DNA of 64,000 nt from assembly GCF_913064665.1 (NCBI RefSeq), contig NZ_CAJYBT010000016.1, forward strand, positions 1-64,000. Reading direction: 5' to 3'. The position numbers were made by a program, and so were the translations under genes. The notes under the pieces were generated by a model. It had not been told where the DNA came from. It ran no database searches and worked only from the letters and a program-made list of their open reading frames with translations. The first letter of the stretch is position 1. Each line of letters starts with the position of its first letter. This DNA is from an uncultured Thioclava sp. (GTDB lineage Bacteria; Pseudomonadota; Alphaproteobacteria; Rhodobacterales; Rhodobacteraceae). Shown one piece after another: positions 9,197 to 18,393 of this stretch.

Positions 9197-10837
9197 ATGA
9201 GTGAAACAACCCAGGCCGGGAAGGCGGGTGTCTCTGGCATGCCGCATGTTCCTTTGCGTCCCAAATTATTAACCGCGTTGGCCGAAGGCTATGGGCTGCG
9301 CGATCTGCGTGCCGATCTGGTCGCGGGGCTGACGGTGGCCATCGTGGCGCTTCCGTTGTCGATGGCGATTGCGATTGCCTCGGGGGTGGGGCCCGAACGG
9401 GGGCTTGTCACCGCGATCGTGGGTGGCGCGCTGGTCTCGGCTTTTGGCGGATCACGGTTTCAGATTGGCGGGCCGGCAGGGGCGTTCATCGTGCTGGTCG
9501 CGGCGTGCGTGATGCAAACGGGCGTGTCTGGCTTGGTGCTGGCGACGCTGTTATCGGGTGTGATGCTTGCCCTGCTGGGCGTGTTGCGGCTGGGGGGCTA
9601 CATTCGGTTCATGCCCTATCCGGTGACCGTCGGGTTCACCACCGGGATCGGGGTGATCATCCTTGCCAGCCAGTTCAAAGACATGTTGGGCCTGTCCCTG
9701 CCGGGCGGTGAGCCAGGACCGATCTTGCCAAAAATCGCGGCACTTTGGGGTGCGCGAGGCACTGCCAGCCCGATGGCGATTGCTGTGGCGCTTGCAACGA
9801 TTGCGCTGATTGTCGGGCTCAAGCGGTTTGCGCCGCGCTTGCCCTCGCTGTTGATCGCGGTGGCTTTGGTCACGTTGATCACCGCGCTGGCGGGCCTGCC
9901 GGTGGAAACCATCGCCAGCAAATTCGGCGAATTGCCCCGTTTTCTCCCCGCCCCCGCACTCCCCGATCTGAGCTGGGACAAGGTCAGCACGGCACTGCCT
10001 TGGGCACTGTCTTTCACGCTGTTGGGCGCGATTGAATCGCTGCTATCGGCGATGGTGGCTGACGGGATGAGCGGCGGGCAGCATCGCTCGGATATGGAGT
10101 TGGTGGCACAGGGCATCGCCAATATCGGATCGGCGCTGTTTGGCGGCATCTGCGTGACCGGCACGATTGCGCGCACCGCAACCAATGTGCGGGCTGGCGC
10201 GCGCTCGCCCATCGCGGGGATTGCGCATTCGGTGATCTTGCTGGCGACGATGATGGTGGCCGCGCCCTTGGCGGGAAGCATTCCGCTGGCCGCCTTGGCG
10301 GGGCTGCTGGGGATCGTGGCGTGGAACATGATCGAGCGGCATGAATTTGCAGCGCTGACGCGGGCCTCGCGCGGCGATGCGCTGGTGTTGTGGGTGACGT
10401 TCCTTGTCGTGACCTTCCGCGATCTGGCCGAGGGAATCGTGCTGGGCTTTGCACTGGGCGGGCTGGTGTTCATTCGCCATATGGCCGAGCTGGCGCAGCT
10501 GCGTGAAGGCAGCGCACCGGCGGCCGATAACCCCGAGGCGCAAGACCCCGACGTGCTGCGCTACCGGCTGCACGGGATGGTGTTTTTCGGTTCTGTCGCG
10601 CGTTTGGGCACGATCTTGACGCGGATCGCACAGCGCCCGCGCGTGGTCGAGATCGACGTGGCCGAGGTAAGTTTCATCGACTCCACGGGCGTGCAAATGA
10701 TTGCAACGCTTGCGAAGCAGTTGCAGCGCCGGGGTGGGGCGCTGGTGATCGTGAATGCCCGCCCCGATATCGTGCAGGCGCTGAACGCCTATGGGCTGGC
10801 GCAGGCGGGTGTGGATATCCTCCCCGCCCCGCTCTGA
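9197..10837 (+). CDS. SulP-family anion transporter with STAS domain
   Basis: A 546-residue inner-membrane permease of the SLC26/SulP family. About ten to twelve hydrophobic segments fill residues 30-420. A cytoplasmic STAS domain follows, with the nucleotide/phospho-site-like sequence FIDSTGVQ near residue 492. Members carry sulfate, bicarbonate or other anions; no neighbour (cysteine or carbon-fixation gene) tells which. It is divergent from the HugZ-type gene. The start ATG 9197 is the first in the frame. The family is certain; the substrate is not. Confidence 0.92.
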   Translation: MSETTQAGKAGVSGMPHVPLRPKLLTALAEGYGLRDLRADLVAGLTVAIVALPLSMAIAIASGVGPERGLVTAIVGGALVSAFGGSRFQIGGPAGAFIVLVAACVMQTGVSGLVLATLLSGVMLALLGVLRLGGYIRFMPYPVTVGFTTGIGVIILASQFKDMLGLSLPGGEPGPILPKIAALWGARGTASPMAIAVALATIALIVGLKRFAPRLPSLLIAVALVTLITALAGLPVETIASKFGELPRFLPAPALPDLSWDKVSTALPWALSFTLLGAIESLLSAMVADGMSGGQHRSDMELVAQGIANIGSALFGGICVTGTIARTATNVRAGARSPIAGIAHSVILLATMMVAAPLAGSIPLAALAGLLGIVAWNMIERHEFAALTRASRGDALVLWVTFLVVTFRDLAEGIVLGFALGGLVFIRHMAELAQLREGSAPAADNPEAQDPDVLRYRLHGMVFFGSVARLGTILTRIAQRPRVVEIDVAEVSFIDSTGVQMIATLAKQLQRRGGALVIVNARPDIVQALNAYGLAQAGVDILPAPL

Positions 10838-11164
10838 GCTCGAATCACGCGCGCGTCATCTAACCGGGCCGATTTCGCGCGCCGCTAAAACCTTGACCTC
10901 CCGGTCAATTTGCAAACCCCACAGATTTTCTAAGCTCTCAACAGCCAAGCGATTGAAACGGCTTGCCTATTTTTTGACATAATTTGCTAACTTTACAAAG
11001 TTAGCGCAAACGCTGTCAAATAATTTACAGAAAAATCTAATACATAAAGGGGGTTACATGAAACTTAACGTATGGGTTACACTTAGCGGGGGTAAAGTGC
11101 CTGCGGCGGCGTCGCGGGCAGGAGGCGGCGCCGCGCCGCGACATGAAATTGTGGGAGGAAGCCA
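10838..11164 (+). other. Long acs leader/promoter region (327 bp)
   Basis: No gene is visible here. The first half is comparatively AT-rich and holds a -35-like TTGACA (10974-10979) and the nested dyad annotated separately. The second half (about 11095-11150) is very GC-rich with self-complementary GGCGGCGCCGCGCC-type sequence and could fold in the acs leader. The region ends with GGGAGGAAGCC, a strong ribosome site for acs. Confidence 0.6.
10973..11020. promoter_or_regulatory. Nested dyad-symmetric operator upstream of acs
   Basis: GCTAACTTT (10986-10994) and AAAGTTAGC (10997-11005) form a perfect 9-bp inverted repeat with a 2-bp centre. Around it, TTTGC (10983-10987) pairs with GCAAA (11006-11010), and TTTGACA (10973-10979) with TGTCAAA (11014-11020). 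The outer pairs are centred one base from the inner one. The element overlaps a TTGACA -35-like hexamer. Regulators of short-chain acyl-CoA genes (RamB/PccR group) recognise TTTGC/GCAAA-containing sites, so such a protein is a candidate; this is inference. Confidence 0.7.
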
Positions 11165-13132
11165 ATGGCTGCTCAGGAACAAGCGCATCAAATCCCGGAC
11201 CTAAAAGAAATTCCGCCGGGCTTTGAGAACGCACATGCGGATGCTGCGAAATATCGCGCGATGTATCAGGAATCGATCGATACGCCTGACAAGTTCTGGG
11301 CCCGCGAGGCGCAGCGCCTGGATTGGATCACCCCGTTCACCAAGGTGAAGAACACCGATTTCACCTACGGCAATGTCTCGATCAAATGGTTCGAGGATGG
11401 CGTGCTCAATGCTTCGGTGAACTGCGTTGATCGCCATTTGGCCACGCGCGGCTCTCAGACCGCTATCATCTTTGAGCCCGATGATCCCGAAACCCCGGCG
11501 CTGCATATCACCTATAGCGAGCTGTCCGAAAAGGTGAATCGCTTTGCCAACGTCCTGCTAAGCCAAGGCGTGATGCGTGGCGACCGTGTGGTGATCTATC
11601 TGCCGATGATCCCCGAGGCCGCTTATGCGATGCTGGCCTGTGCGCGCATCGGCGCGATCCATTCCATCGTGTTCGCTGGCTTCTCGCCCGATGCGCTGGC
11701 CAACCGGATCAACGATTGCGGCGCCAAGCTGGTGATCACCGCTGACAGTGCCCCGCGTGGCGGGCGTCGCACGCAGCTCAAGGCGAATGCCGATGCCGCA
11801 TTGCTGCATTGCTCGGACAAGGTGCGCTGCCTTGTGGTCAAGCATACCGGCGATCAGACGAGCTGGATTCAGGGCCGCGATGTCGATGTGAAGGCGCTGA
11901 TGGATAACGTCTCGCCCGAATGTCCGCCGCGCCCGATGAGCGCCGAAGACCCGCTGTTCATCCTCTATACCTCTGGCTCGACGGGCAAGCCCAAGGGCGT
12001 GGTGCACACGACGGGCGGCTATCTCGTCTATGCCTCGATGACGCATCAATACACGTTCGACTATCACGATGGCGACGTGTTCTGGTGCACCGCCGATGTC
12101 GGCTGGGTCACCGGCCACAGCTATATCGTCTATGGTCCGCTGGCCAATGGCGCGACCACGATCATGTTTGAAGGCGTGCCGACCTATCCCGATGCGGGCC
12201 GCTTCTGGGCCGTGTGCGAAAAGCACAAGGTCAGCCAGTTCTATACCGCCCCCACCGCGATCCGCTCGCTGATGGGGCAGGGCAAGGAATGGGTCGAGAA
12301 ATACGATCTGTCCTCGATCAAGGTGCTGGGCTCGGTCGGTGAACCGATCAACCCCGAGGCATGGGCTTGGTATGATCAGCATATCGGCAAGGGCAGATGC
12401 CCGATCGTCGATACGTTCTGGCAGACGGAAACGGGCGGCCACATGCTGACCCCGCTTCCCGGCGCGATTGCGACCAAACCGGGCTCGGCAACGCGCCCCT
12501 TCTTTGGCGTCAAACCGGTTATTCTGGATGCGCAAACCGCGCAGCGTCAGGATGAAACCGAGGCCGAGGGCGTGCTGTGTATCTCTGATAGCTGGCCGGG
12601 CCAGATGCGCACCCTTTGGGGCGATCACGAGCGCTTCCAAGAAGCCTATTTCAGCCAATATCGCGGCTATTACTTTACCGGTGATGGCTGTCGTCGCGAC
12701 AAGGATGGCTATTACTGGATCACCGGGCGCGTTGATGACGTGATCAACGTCTCGGGTCACCGGATGGGCACGGCCGAAGTCGAATCCGCGCTGGTCGCGC
12801 ACCAGGCTGTCGCCGAGGCCGCCGTCGTTGGCTATCCCCACGAGCTGAAAGGTCAGGGCATCTACGCCTATGTCACCTTGATGAACGATGTCGAACCCAC
12901 CGAAGAACTGCGCAAAGAGCTTGAAAAATGGGTCCGCACCGAGATCGGTCCGATTGCCAAACCCGACATCATCCAATGGGCTCCGGGCCTGCCGAAAACC
13001 CGCTCGGGCAAGATCATGCGCCGCATTCTGCGCAAGATCGCCGAGAATGATTTCGGCTCGTTGGGGGACATTTCGACACTGGCCGATCCGTCGGTGGTCG
13101 AGGAGTTGATCGAAAACCGCGGCGTCAAGTGA
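11165..13132 (+). CDS. acs: Acetyl-CoA synthetase (AMP-forming)
   Basis: Activates acetate with ATP and CoA to acetyl-CoA, AMP and pyrophosphate. The ANL-family loop [18 protein letters not shown] is present near residues 265-282, and the motif TFWQTETGG in the middle. The C-terminal [11 protein letters not shown] contains the catalytic Lys616, the usual target of reversible acetylation. At 655 residues it is full length. Start ATG 11165 follows GGGAGGAAGCC. An adenylate kinase gene begins 20 bp later and an acetate-type symporter follows, so this is the head of an acetate-use operon. Confidence 0.97.
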   Translation: MAAQEQAHQIPDLKEIPPGFENAHADAAKYRAMYQESIDTPDKFWAREAQRLDWITPFTKVKNTDFTYGNVSIKWFEDGVLNASVNCVDRHLATRGSQTAIIFEPDDPETPALHITYSELSEKVNRFANVLLSQGVMRGDRVVIYLPMIPEAAYAMLACARIGAIHSIVFAGFSPDALANRINDCGAKLVITADSAPRGGRRTQLKANADAALLHCSDKVRCLVVKHTGDQTSWIQGRDVDVKALMDNVSPECPPRPMSAEDPLFILYTSGSTGKPKGVVHTTGGYLVYASMTHQYTFDYHDGDVFWCTADVGWVTGHSYIVYGPLANGATTIMFEGVPTYPDAGRFWAVCEKHKVSQFYTAPTAIRSLMGQGKEWVEKYDLSSIKVLGSVGEPINPEAWAWYDQHIGKGRCPIVDTFWQTETGGHMLTPLPGAIATKPGSATRPFFGVKPVILDAQTAQRQDETEAEGVLCISDSWPGQMRTLWGDHERFQEAYFSQYRGYYFTGDGCRRDKDGYYWITGRVDDVINVSGHRMGTAEVESALVAHQAVAEAAVVGYPHELKGQGIYAYVTLMNDVEPTEELRKELEKWVRTEIGPIAKPDIIQWAPGLPKTRSGKIMRRILRKIAENDFGSLGDISTLADPSVVEELIENRGVK

Positions 13133-13152
13133 TGGCCAAGGGAGGAGAGGCG

Positions 13153-13827
13153 ATGACTGACGCAAAAAGCGCCGTTCTGATCCTGCTTGGCCCTCCGGGG
13201 GCAGGCAAGGGCACGCAGGCCCGCATGCTCGAGGAAAAGTTCGGCTTGGTGCAGTTGTCCACCGGTGACTTGCTGCGCGCAGCGGTCGCCGAGGGCACGC
13301 CCGCAGGCAAGGCTGCCAAGGCGGTGATGGAAGAGGGCGGTCTGGTCAGCGATGAGATCGTGCTGGCCATCCTGCGCGACCGTCTTGCCCAGCCCGATGT
13401 GGCGCGTGGGATCATCCTTGACGGGTTTCCGCGCACGGCGGGGCAGGCGGCGGATCTCGATAAGCTGCTGCACTACACCGGCCAAAATGTGAACGCCGCG
13501 ATCAGCCTTGAAGTTGATGACGAGGCGATGATCACGCGCGTTGCGGGCCGCTATACCTGCGCCAAATGCGGCGAAGGCTATCATGACGAATTCAAACAGC
13601 CCGCAGTTGCGGGCGTTTGTGACAAATGCGGCGGCACGGAATTCAAACGCCGGGCCGACGACAACGCCGAGACGGCGCGTGCCAGGCTAGAAGCCTATCA
13701 CGCGCAAACGGCGCCGCTGATCGCTCATTACCGGGCGCTCGGTGTTCTGCAAGAGATCGACGCGATGGGCTCCATTGACAAGATCGCTGCGGATTTGGGG
13801 TCGATCGTTGCGCGCGTCTCGACCTGA
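13153..13827 (+). CDS. adk: Adenylate kinase, long form with Cys4 zinc lid
   Basis: Interconverts ATP + AMP and 2 ADP. It shows the P-loop GPPGAGKGTQ at the N terminus, LDGFPRT in the middle, and a lid with two CxxC pairs (CAKC and CDKC) that should bind structural zinc. Length is 224 residues using ATG 13153, which follows a strong GGAGGAG. The open frame starts at GTG 13129 over the acs stop. Its place directly after acs is telling: Acs releases AMP, which only adenylate kinase can return to the ATP pool. It may be a second copy beside one in the ribosomal-protein operon, which is not in view. Confidence 0.96.
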   Translation: MTDAKSAVLILLGPPGAGKGTQARMLEEKFGLVQLSTGDLLRAAVAEGTPAGKAAKAVMEEGGLVSDEIVLAILRDRLAQPDVARGIILDGFPRTAGQAADLDKLLHYTGQNVNAAISLEVDDEAMITRVAGRYTCAKCGEGYHDEFKQPAVAGVCDKCGGTEFKRRADDNAETARARLEAYHAQTAPLIAHYRALGVLQEIDAMGSIDKIAADLGSIVARVST

Positions 13828-13887
13828 CTACGGGAGGGGCGGGCCCATGAGGGGCCCGTCTGGAGAAAACGAAAGGGAGTTACGCTC

Positions 13888-14145
13888 ATGGCGGACAAAT
13901 CCTCGTCCAACGCCTATTGGAAGGCGAATATCCGGACCATCCAGCTGTTTCTGGTGATCTGGTTTGTCGTTTCCTTCGGGTTTGGCATTTTGCTGCGTCC
14001 GATGCTTGCGGGCATCAAGATCGGCGGCACTGATCTGGGCTTCTGGTTCGCTCAGCAAGGTGCAGTGCTCGTGTTTCTGGTTCTCATCTTCACCTATGCG
14101 TGGCGGATGAACAAACTGGACCGCGAACACGGCGTCGAAGAATAA
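13888..14145 (+). CDS. DUF4212 small subunit of sodium:solute symporter
   Basis: An 85-residue membrane protein with two transmembrane helices (about residues 18-38 and 52-72). It matches the small subunit (YjcH/DUF4212 type) always encoded just before a VC_2705-type sodium:solute symporter. A cytoplasmic N-terminal YWKANIR precedes helix 1. The symporter gene starts 26 bp downstream. The small subunit probably aids folding or activity of the permease; no separate activity is known. A CGGGCCC/GGGCCCG hairpin lies in the gap after adk (13840-13858). Confidence 0.92.
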   Translation: MADKSSSNAYWKANIRTIQLFLVIWFVVSFGFGILLRPMLAGIKIGGTDLGFWFAQQGAVLVFLVLIFTYAWRMNKLDREHGVEE

Positions 14146-14171
14146 GAACATCTAGGGAGGACTAGAGGGAT

Positions 14172-15914
14172 ATGGATCAGTTTACTCTGAACCTGCTGGT
14201 GGTTGGCGCGACCTTCGTGCTTTACATCGGCATCGCAATTTGGGCCCGAGCGGGCTCGACTGCGGAATTTTACGCAGCAGGTCGCGGCGTGCATCCGGTG
14301 CTTAACGGGATGGCAACCGGCGCTGACTGGATGTCGGCGGCGTCGTTCATCTCGATGGCCGGTATCATCGCGTTTAGTGGCTATGACGCATCGACCTACC
14401 TGATGGGCTGGACTGGTGGCTATGTGCTGCTTGCGATGCTGCTCGCGCCTTACCTGCGCAAATTCGGCAAATTCACCGTGCCGGAATTCATCGGCGACCG
14501 TTTCTACAGCCAAACAGCGCGTACCGTGGCCGTGATCTGCCTGATCATCGCCTCGATCACCTATGTTATCGGTCAGATGACGGGTGTGGGCGTGGCGTTC
14601 TCGCGCTTCTTGGAGGTCGATAACACCACCGGCCTCTTTATCGGTGCGGCCATCGTGTTCTTGTATGCGGTTCTGGGCGGCATGAAAGGCATCACCTATA
14701 CGCAGGTGGCGCAATATGTCGTGCTGATCATCGCCTACACGATCCCGGCGATCTTCATCTCGCTGCAACTGACGGGCAATCCGATCCCGGCATTGGGCCT
14801 GTTCTCCAATGACGTGAACACCGGGATGCCGATCCTCTCGACCCTCAACGACACGGTCGAGGCGCTGGGCTTCAAATCCTATACCGGGATGCACGATACC
14901 ACCCTCAACATGTTCCTGTTCACCATGACGCTGATGATCGGCACCGCCGGTCTGCCCCACGTCATCGTGCGCTTCTTCACCGTGCCGACTGTCGCTGATG
15001 CGCGCAGCTCTGCTGGGTGGGCGCTGGTGTTCATCTCGCTGCTCTATCTCACCGCTCCGGCTGTGGGGGCGATGGCGCGTCTGAACCTGATCAACACCTT
15101 CTACCCCAATGGCGTCAGCCAGCCGGCGGTAGAGTTGAGCCAGATCCAAACCGCTCCGCAGGACCTTTGGGTTCGGAACTGGGAAAAAACCGGTCTGTTG
15201 AAAATCGAGGACAAGAACGGCGATGGCATGATCGAGTATAATGCCAATCCCGACACCAACGAGCTGGACGTGAACCGTGACATCATCACGCTTGCCAACC
15301 CCGAAATCGCCAACCTTCCGGGCTGGGTGATCGCGCTGGTGGCAGCAGGTGGTCTGGCGGCTGCTCTGTCCACGGCTGCGGGCTTGCTGATGGCAATTTC
15401 TTCGGCTGTCAGCCACGACTTGATCAAATCGCAGATCAACCCCGGCATCTCGGAAAAAGGTGAGCTACTGGCGGCGCGGATCTCGATGGGTGTGGCGATT
15501 GCGGTCGCGACCTATCTGGGTCTCAACCCTCCGGGCTTTGCAGCGCAGACGGTGGCCTTGGCCTTCGGTCTGGCGGCCAGCTCGATCTTCCCGGCTTTGA
15601 TGATGGGGATCTTCTCCAAGAAGATCAACAACTCGGGTGCCGTGGCAGGGATGCTGGTGGGTCTGACGACCACGCTGGTCTACATCTTCCTGCACAAGGG
15701 CTGGTTCTTCGTGGCCGATACCGCAAGCTTCTCGGATGCAAACCCGATGATCTTGTCGATCAAATCGACCTCGTTCGGTGTGATCGGTGCGGTTCTCAAC
15801 TTCGCGACTGCGTTCATCGTGTCGGGCATGACCAAAGAGACCCCGCAAGATATCCAGGAACTGGTGGAATCGATCCGTATCCCCAAAGGGGCCGGTGCGG
15901 CGACGGACCACTGA
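14172..15914 (+). CDS. Sodium:solute symporter, VC_2705/ActP-like
   Basis: A 580-residue SSS-family inner-membrane carrier, probably for acetate or related short monocarboxylates given its position behind acs. Thirteen or so hydrophobic segments are visible. Typical SSS sequence includes AAGRGVHPVLNGMATGADWMS early and FGLAASSIFPALMMGIF late. Between helices, a hydrophilic insertion (residues about 325-378) contains DKNGDGMIEY at 347-356, resembling a calcium-binding EF-hand/dockerin loop. No C-terminal histidine kinase is fused, unlike CrbS. Substrate assignment rests on context. Confidence 0.88.
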   Translation: MDQFTLNLLVVGATFVLYIGIAIWARAGSTAEFYAAGRGVHPVLNGMATGADWMSAASFISMAGIIAFSGYDASTYLMGWTGGYVLLAMLLAPYLRKFGKFTVPEFIGDRFYSQTARTVAVICLIIASITYVIGQMTGVGVAFSRFLEVDNTTGLFIGAAIVFLYAVLGGMKGITYTQVAQYVVLIIAYTIPAIFISLQLTGNPIPALGLFSNDVNTGMPILSTLNDTVEALGFKSYTGMHDTTLNMFLFTMTLMIGTAGLPHVIVRFFTVPTVADARSSAGWALVFISLLYLTAPAVGAMARLNLINTFYPNGVSQPAVELSQIQTAPQDLWVRNWEKTGLLKIEDKNGDGMIEYNANPDTNELDVNRDIITLANPEIANLPGWVIALVAAGGLAAALSTAAGLLMAISSAVSHDLIKSQINPGISEKGELLAARISMGVAIAVATYLGLNPPGFAAQTVALAFGLAASSIFPALMMGIFSKKINNSGAVAGMLVGLTTTLVYIFLHKGWFFVADTASFSDANPMILSIKSTSFGVIGAVLNFATAFIVSGMTKETPQDIQELVESIRIPKGAGAATDH

Positions 15915-15922
15915 GACTTTGG

Positions 15923-15992
15923 CTTGGGCAGGGTGTAAGCTTTGCCCAAGACTTGCGAACGACCGAGGGGCGCCCTGCAACGGGGCGCCTCT
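15923..15992 (+). promoter_or_regulatory. Two hairpins between symporter and DUF294 genes
   Basis: CTTGGGCA (15923-15930) pairs perfectly with TGCCCAAG (15943-15950). A second structure, based on GGCGCC copies, covers about 15965-15992 and ends just before the ribosome site of the next gene. Neither has a T run, so they look more like RNA-processing or attenuation elements that could lower expression of the downstream signalling genes than like intrinsic terminators. Confidence 0.45.
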
Positions 15993-16013
15993 TCCCCCAA
16001 AAGGACCAAGATC

Positions 16014-17843
16014 ATGAACGTCGATCTGACCCCGATCCTCGCATTTCTCGAAGGCGTTCACCCTTATGACAACCTGCCGCGCAATGAGCTGGAGCGTGTC
16101 GCCAGTTCTTTCCGCCGCATGGAATACGCCGAAGGCGATGTGATCTATTCCTATCACGCGCCGCTTGAGGGCCTGTATCTGATCAAACGCGGCGCAGTCG
16201 AAGTGACCGATCAGAACGGTGCGCTGGTCTCCATTCTGGGGCCGCGCAACAGCTTTGGTGAGCGGGGGCTGATGCGCGACGGGCTGGCTGCGACCACGGC
16301 CAAGGCCAGTGCGCAAACCGTGCTGCTAATGTTGCCCGCACAAGACTTTCGCGCCCTGTCAGAAGATACCCCGGCCTTCGCGCGCTTTTTTAACCGTTCG
16401 CGCGGCGGAGAGACCCGCACCCATTCCATCGCCACGCTCAAGGTCGCCGATCTGTTGGCGCGCGACCCGATTGCCTGCGCGCCCGAAACAACCGTGACCA
16501 AGGCGGCGCAGATGATGCGCGACCAGCATGTTTCCTCGCTTGGTGTGACCGGGCCAGAGGGGGCGCTGAAAGGGATCATCACGGTGCGCGATCTGTCCAA
16601 CAAAGTGCTGGCCGAGGGGCGCGCGCCCGACACGCCCGTCAGCGCCGTGATGACGCCCGATCCGGTGACGCTGACGCCCGAGGGGCTGGGTACGGATCTG
16701 CTGCATATCATGCTGGAACACCGCGTTGGCCATCTGCCGATCACCGATCACGGGCGCTTTGTGGGTATGGTCACCCAGACCGATCTGACGCGGTTTCAGG
16801 CGGTCTCGTCTGCGGTGCTGATCCGCGATGTGGCAGCGGCAAGCAACGTCGCCGAAATGGCCTTGGTGACGGCACAAATCCCGCAGCTTTTGGTGCAACT
16901 GGTGGGCGGGCATAACGCCCATGAGGTGGTGACGCGCCTGATCACCGATATCGCCGATGCGGTAACGCGCCGCTTGCTGGCATTGGCCGAGGCAGAGCTT
17001 GGCGCGCCGCCCGTGCCCTATCTGTGGCTGGCCTGTGGCAGTCAGGGACGGCAGGAACAGACCGGGGTGAGCGATCAGGACAATTGCCTCTTCCTTGATG
17101 ACGCTGTGACCGAGGCCGACATGGTGTATTTCCGCGCGCTCGCCAAGATCGTCTCGGACGGGCTGGATGCCTGCGGCTATGTCTATTGCCCCGGTGACAT
17201 GATGGCGACGAACCCGCGCTGGTGTCAGCCGGTCCGGGTCTGGCGGAGCTATTTCGACGGCTGGATTTCCAAGGCCAACCCCGAGGCGCAAATGCTGGCC
17301 TCGGTGATGTTTGATCTGCGCGCGATCGGGGGCAATGGCGCAAGCCTGTTCACCGAGCTGCAGGCCGAGACGCTGACGCGCGCCTCGAAGAACTCGATCT
17401 TCGTGGCCCATATGATCGCCAACAGCCTGAAACATGCGCCGCCCTTGGGGCTGCTGCGCGGCTTTGCCACGATCCGCTCAGGCGAGTATCGCAACCATAT
17501 CGACATGAAACACAACGGCGTGGTGCCGGTCACCGATCTGGCGCGCATCTATGCGCTGCAAGCCCGCCTGAGCGTTGTGAACACCCGCGCCCGGCTGGCA
17601 GAGGCCGAGGCGGCAGGCGTGCTGTCGCATTCGGGCGCGCGCGACCTGATCGAGGCCTATGATCTGATCGCCTCGATGCGGCTGGAAAATCAGGCGCATC
17701 TGGTACGTTCCGGGCGCAAGCCCGACAATTATCTCGCACCGTCCGACCTGTCGGATTTCGAACGCTCGCATTTGCGCGACGCCTTCGTTGTGGTGCGTAC
17801 AATGCAATCGGCTGCCGGGCATGGATTAGGCGCGGTCGGCTAG
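16014..17843 (+). CDS. cNMP-binding/CBS/DUF294 nucleotidyltransferase-like protein
   Basis: A 609-residue cytoplasmic protein with four parts: a cyclic-nucleotide-binding domain (about 10-130), a pair of CBS domains (145-265), a GlnD-like nucleotidyltransferase domain (DUF294) and its C-terminal helical partner (about 460-600). The transferase motif is intact: GSQGRQEQ at 342-349 and D354-Q-D356-N. This combination is repeatedly found next to acetate symporters (for example in Pseudomonas and Vibrio), where it is thought to respond to nucleotide or energy status. Start ATG 16014 opens the conserved part; the frame is open from 15942. Target of nucleotidylation is unknown. Confidence 0.88.
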   Translation: MNVDLTPILAFLEGVHPYDNLPRNELERVASSFRRMEYAEGDVIYSYHAPLEGLYLIKRGAVEVTDQNGALVSILGPRNSFGERGLMRDGLAATTAKASAQTVLLMLPAQDFRALSEDTPAFARFFNRSRGGETRTHSIATLKVADLLARDPIACAPETTVTKAAQMMRDQHVSSLGVTGPEGALKGIITVRDLSNKVLAEGRAPDTPVSAVMTPDPVTLTPEGLGTDLLHIMLEHRVGHLPITDHGRFVGMVTQTDLTRFQAVSSAVLIRDVAAASNVAEMALVTAQIPQLLVQLVGGHNAHEVVTRLITDIADAVTRRLLALAEAELGAPPVPYLWLACGSQGRQEQTGVSDQDNCLFLDDAVTEADMVYFRALAKIVSDGLDACGYVYCPGDMMATNPRWCQPVRVWRSYFDGWISKANPEAQMLASVMFDLRAIGGNGASLFTELQAETLTRASKNSIFVAHMIANSLKHAPPLGLLRGFATIRSGEYRNHIDMKHNGVVPVTDLARIYALQARLSVVNTRARLAEAEAAGVLSHSGARDLIEAYDLIASMRLENQAHLVRSGRKPDNYLAPSDLSDFERSHLRDAFVVVRTMQSAAGHGLGAVG

Positions 17844-17852
17844 GGAGGATCT

Positions 17853-18389
17853 ATGCTCAACGATTTCATATCGACTATCGCGGCGGCACTTTTTGTCGGG
17901 CTGATCGTGTTCTTGATCAGCCATCTCAGCAAGAAATACCGCGGCGTGCCCTTGGCGAAATGGGTGATGCCAGCGGCGGCGGGTGCGACGATCATCGTGT
18001 ACTCAATCTGGATCGAATACACTTGGTATTCGCATATGCGCGCCGGAATGCCCAAGTCGGTGGTCGTCTTGCAAGAGGTTGATGAAAGCGTGCCGTGGCG
18101 GCCCTGGAGCTATCTGTTCCCGATGGTTGTGCGGTTCATGGCGCTGGATAGCGACAAGGTCACCCACCCTATCGCGAGCGCGCCGCAACTGGCGCAAACG
18201 GATATGCTGCTGATCGGGCGCTGGCGCCGGATACAGACGGTGCCCACAGTCTATGATTGTGCCACCAACAGTCGCGCCGATCTGCTGGGGGGTGCCAAGC
18301 TTGCGCCCGATGGCACATTGTCGGGCGCGCAATGGTTGAAACTTCCGGCACAGGATCCGGGGCTAAGGGCGGTCTGCTCGAAAGGATGA
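17853..18389 (+). CDS. Unknown membrane protein in the acetate locus
   Basis: A 178-residue protein that I do not recognise. Two transmembrane helices lie at about residues 5-24 and 36-55, followed by a roughly 120-residue soluble domain with two cysteines (CATN near 137 and CSK at the end), presumably periplasmic. It sits 9 bp after the DUF294 gene and 4 bp before a receiver gene, so it belongs to the same transcript and may be an accessory to the downstream membrane pseudokinase. Confidence 0.75.
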   Translation: MLNDFISTIAAALFVGLIVFLISHLSKKYRGVPLAKWVMPAAAGATIIVYSIWIEYTWYSHMRAGMPKSVVVLQEVDESVPWRPWSYLFPMVVRFMALDSDKVTHPIASAPQLAQTDMLLIGRWRRIQTVPTVYDCATNSRADLLGGAKLAPDGTLSGAQWLKLPAQDPGLRAVCSKG

Positions 18390-18393
18390 GGAC

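Noticed and set aside
11558-13165. 535-codon open frame opposite acs
   Set aside because: It is a mirror of acs caused by high-GC codon bias; the translation has no domain pattern and no ribosome site.
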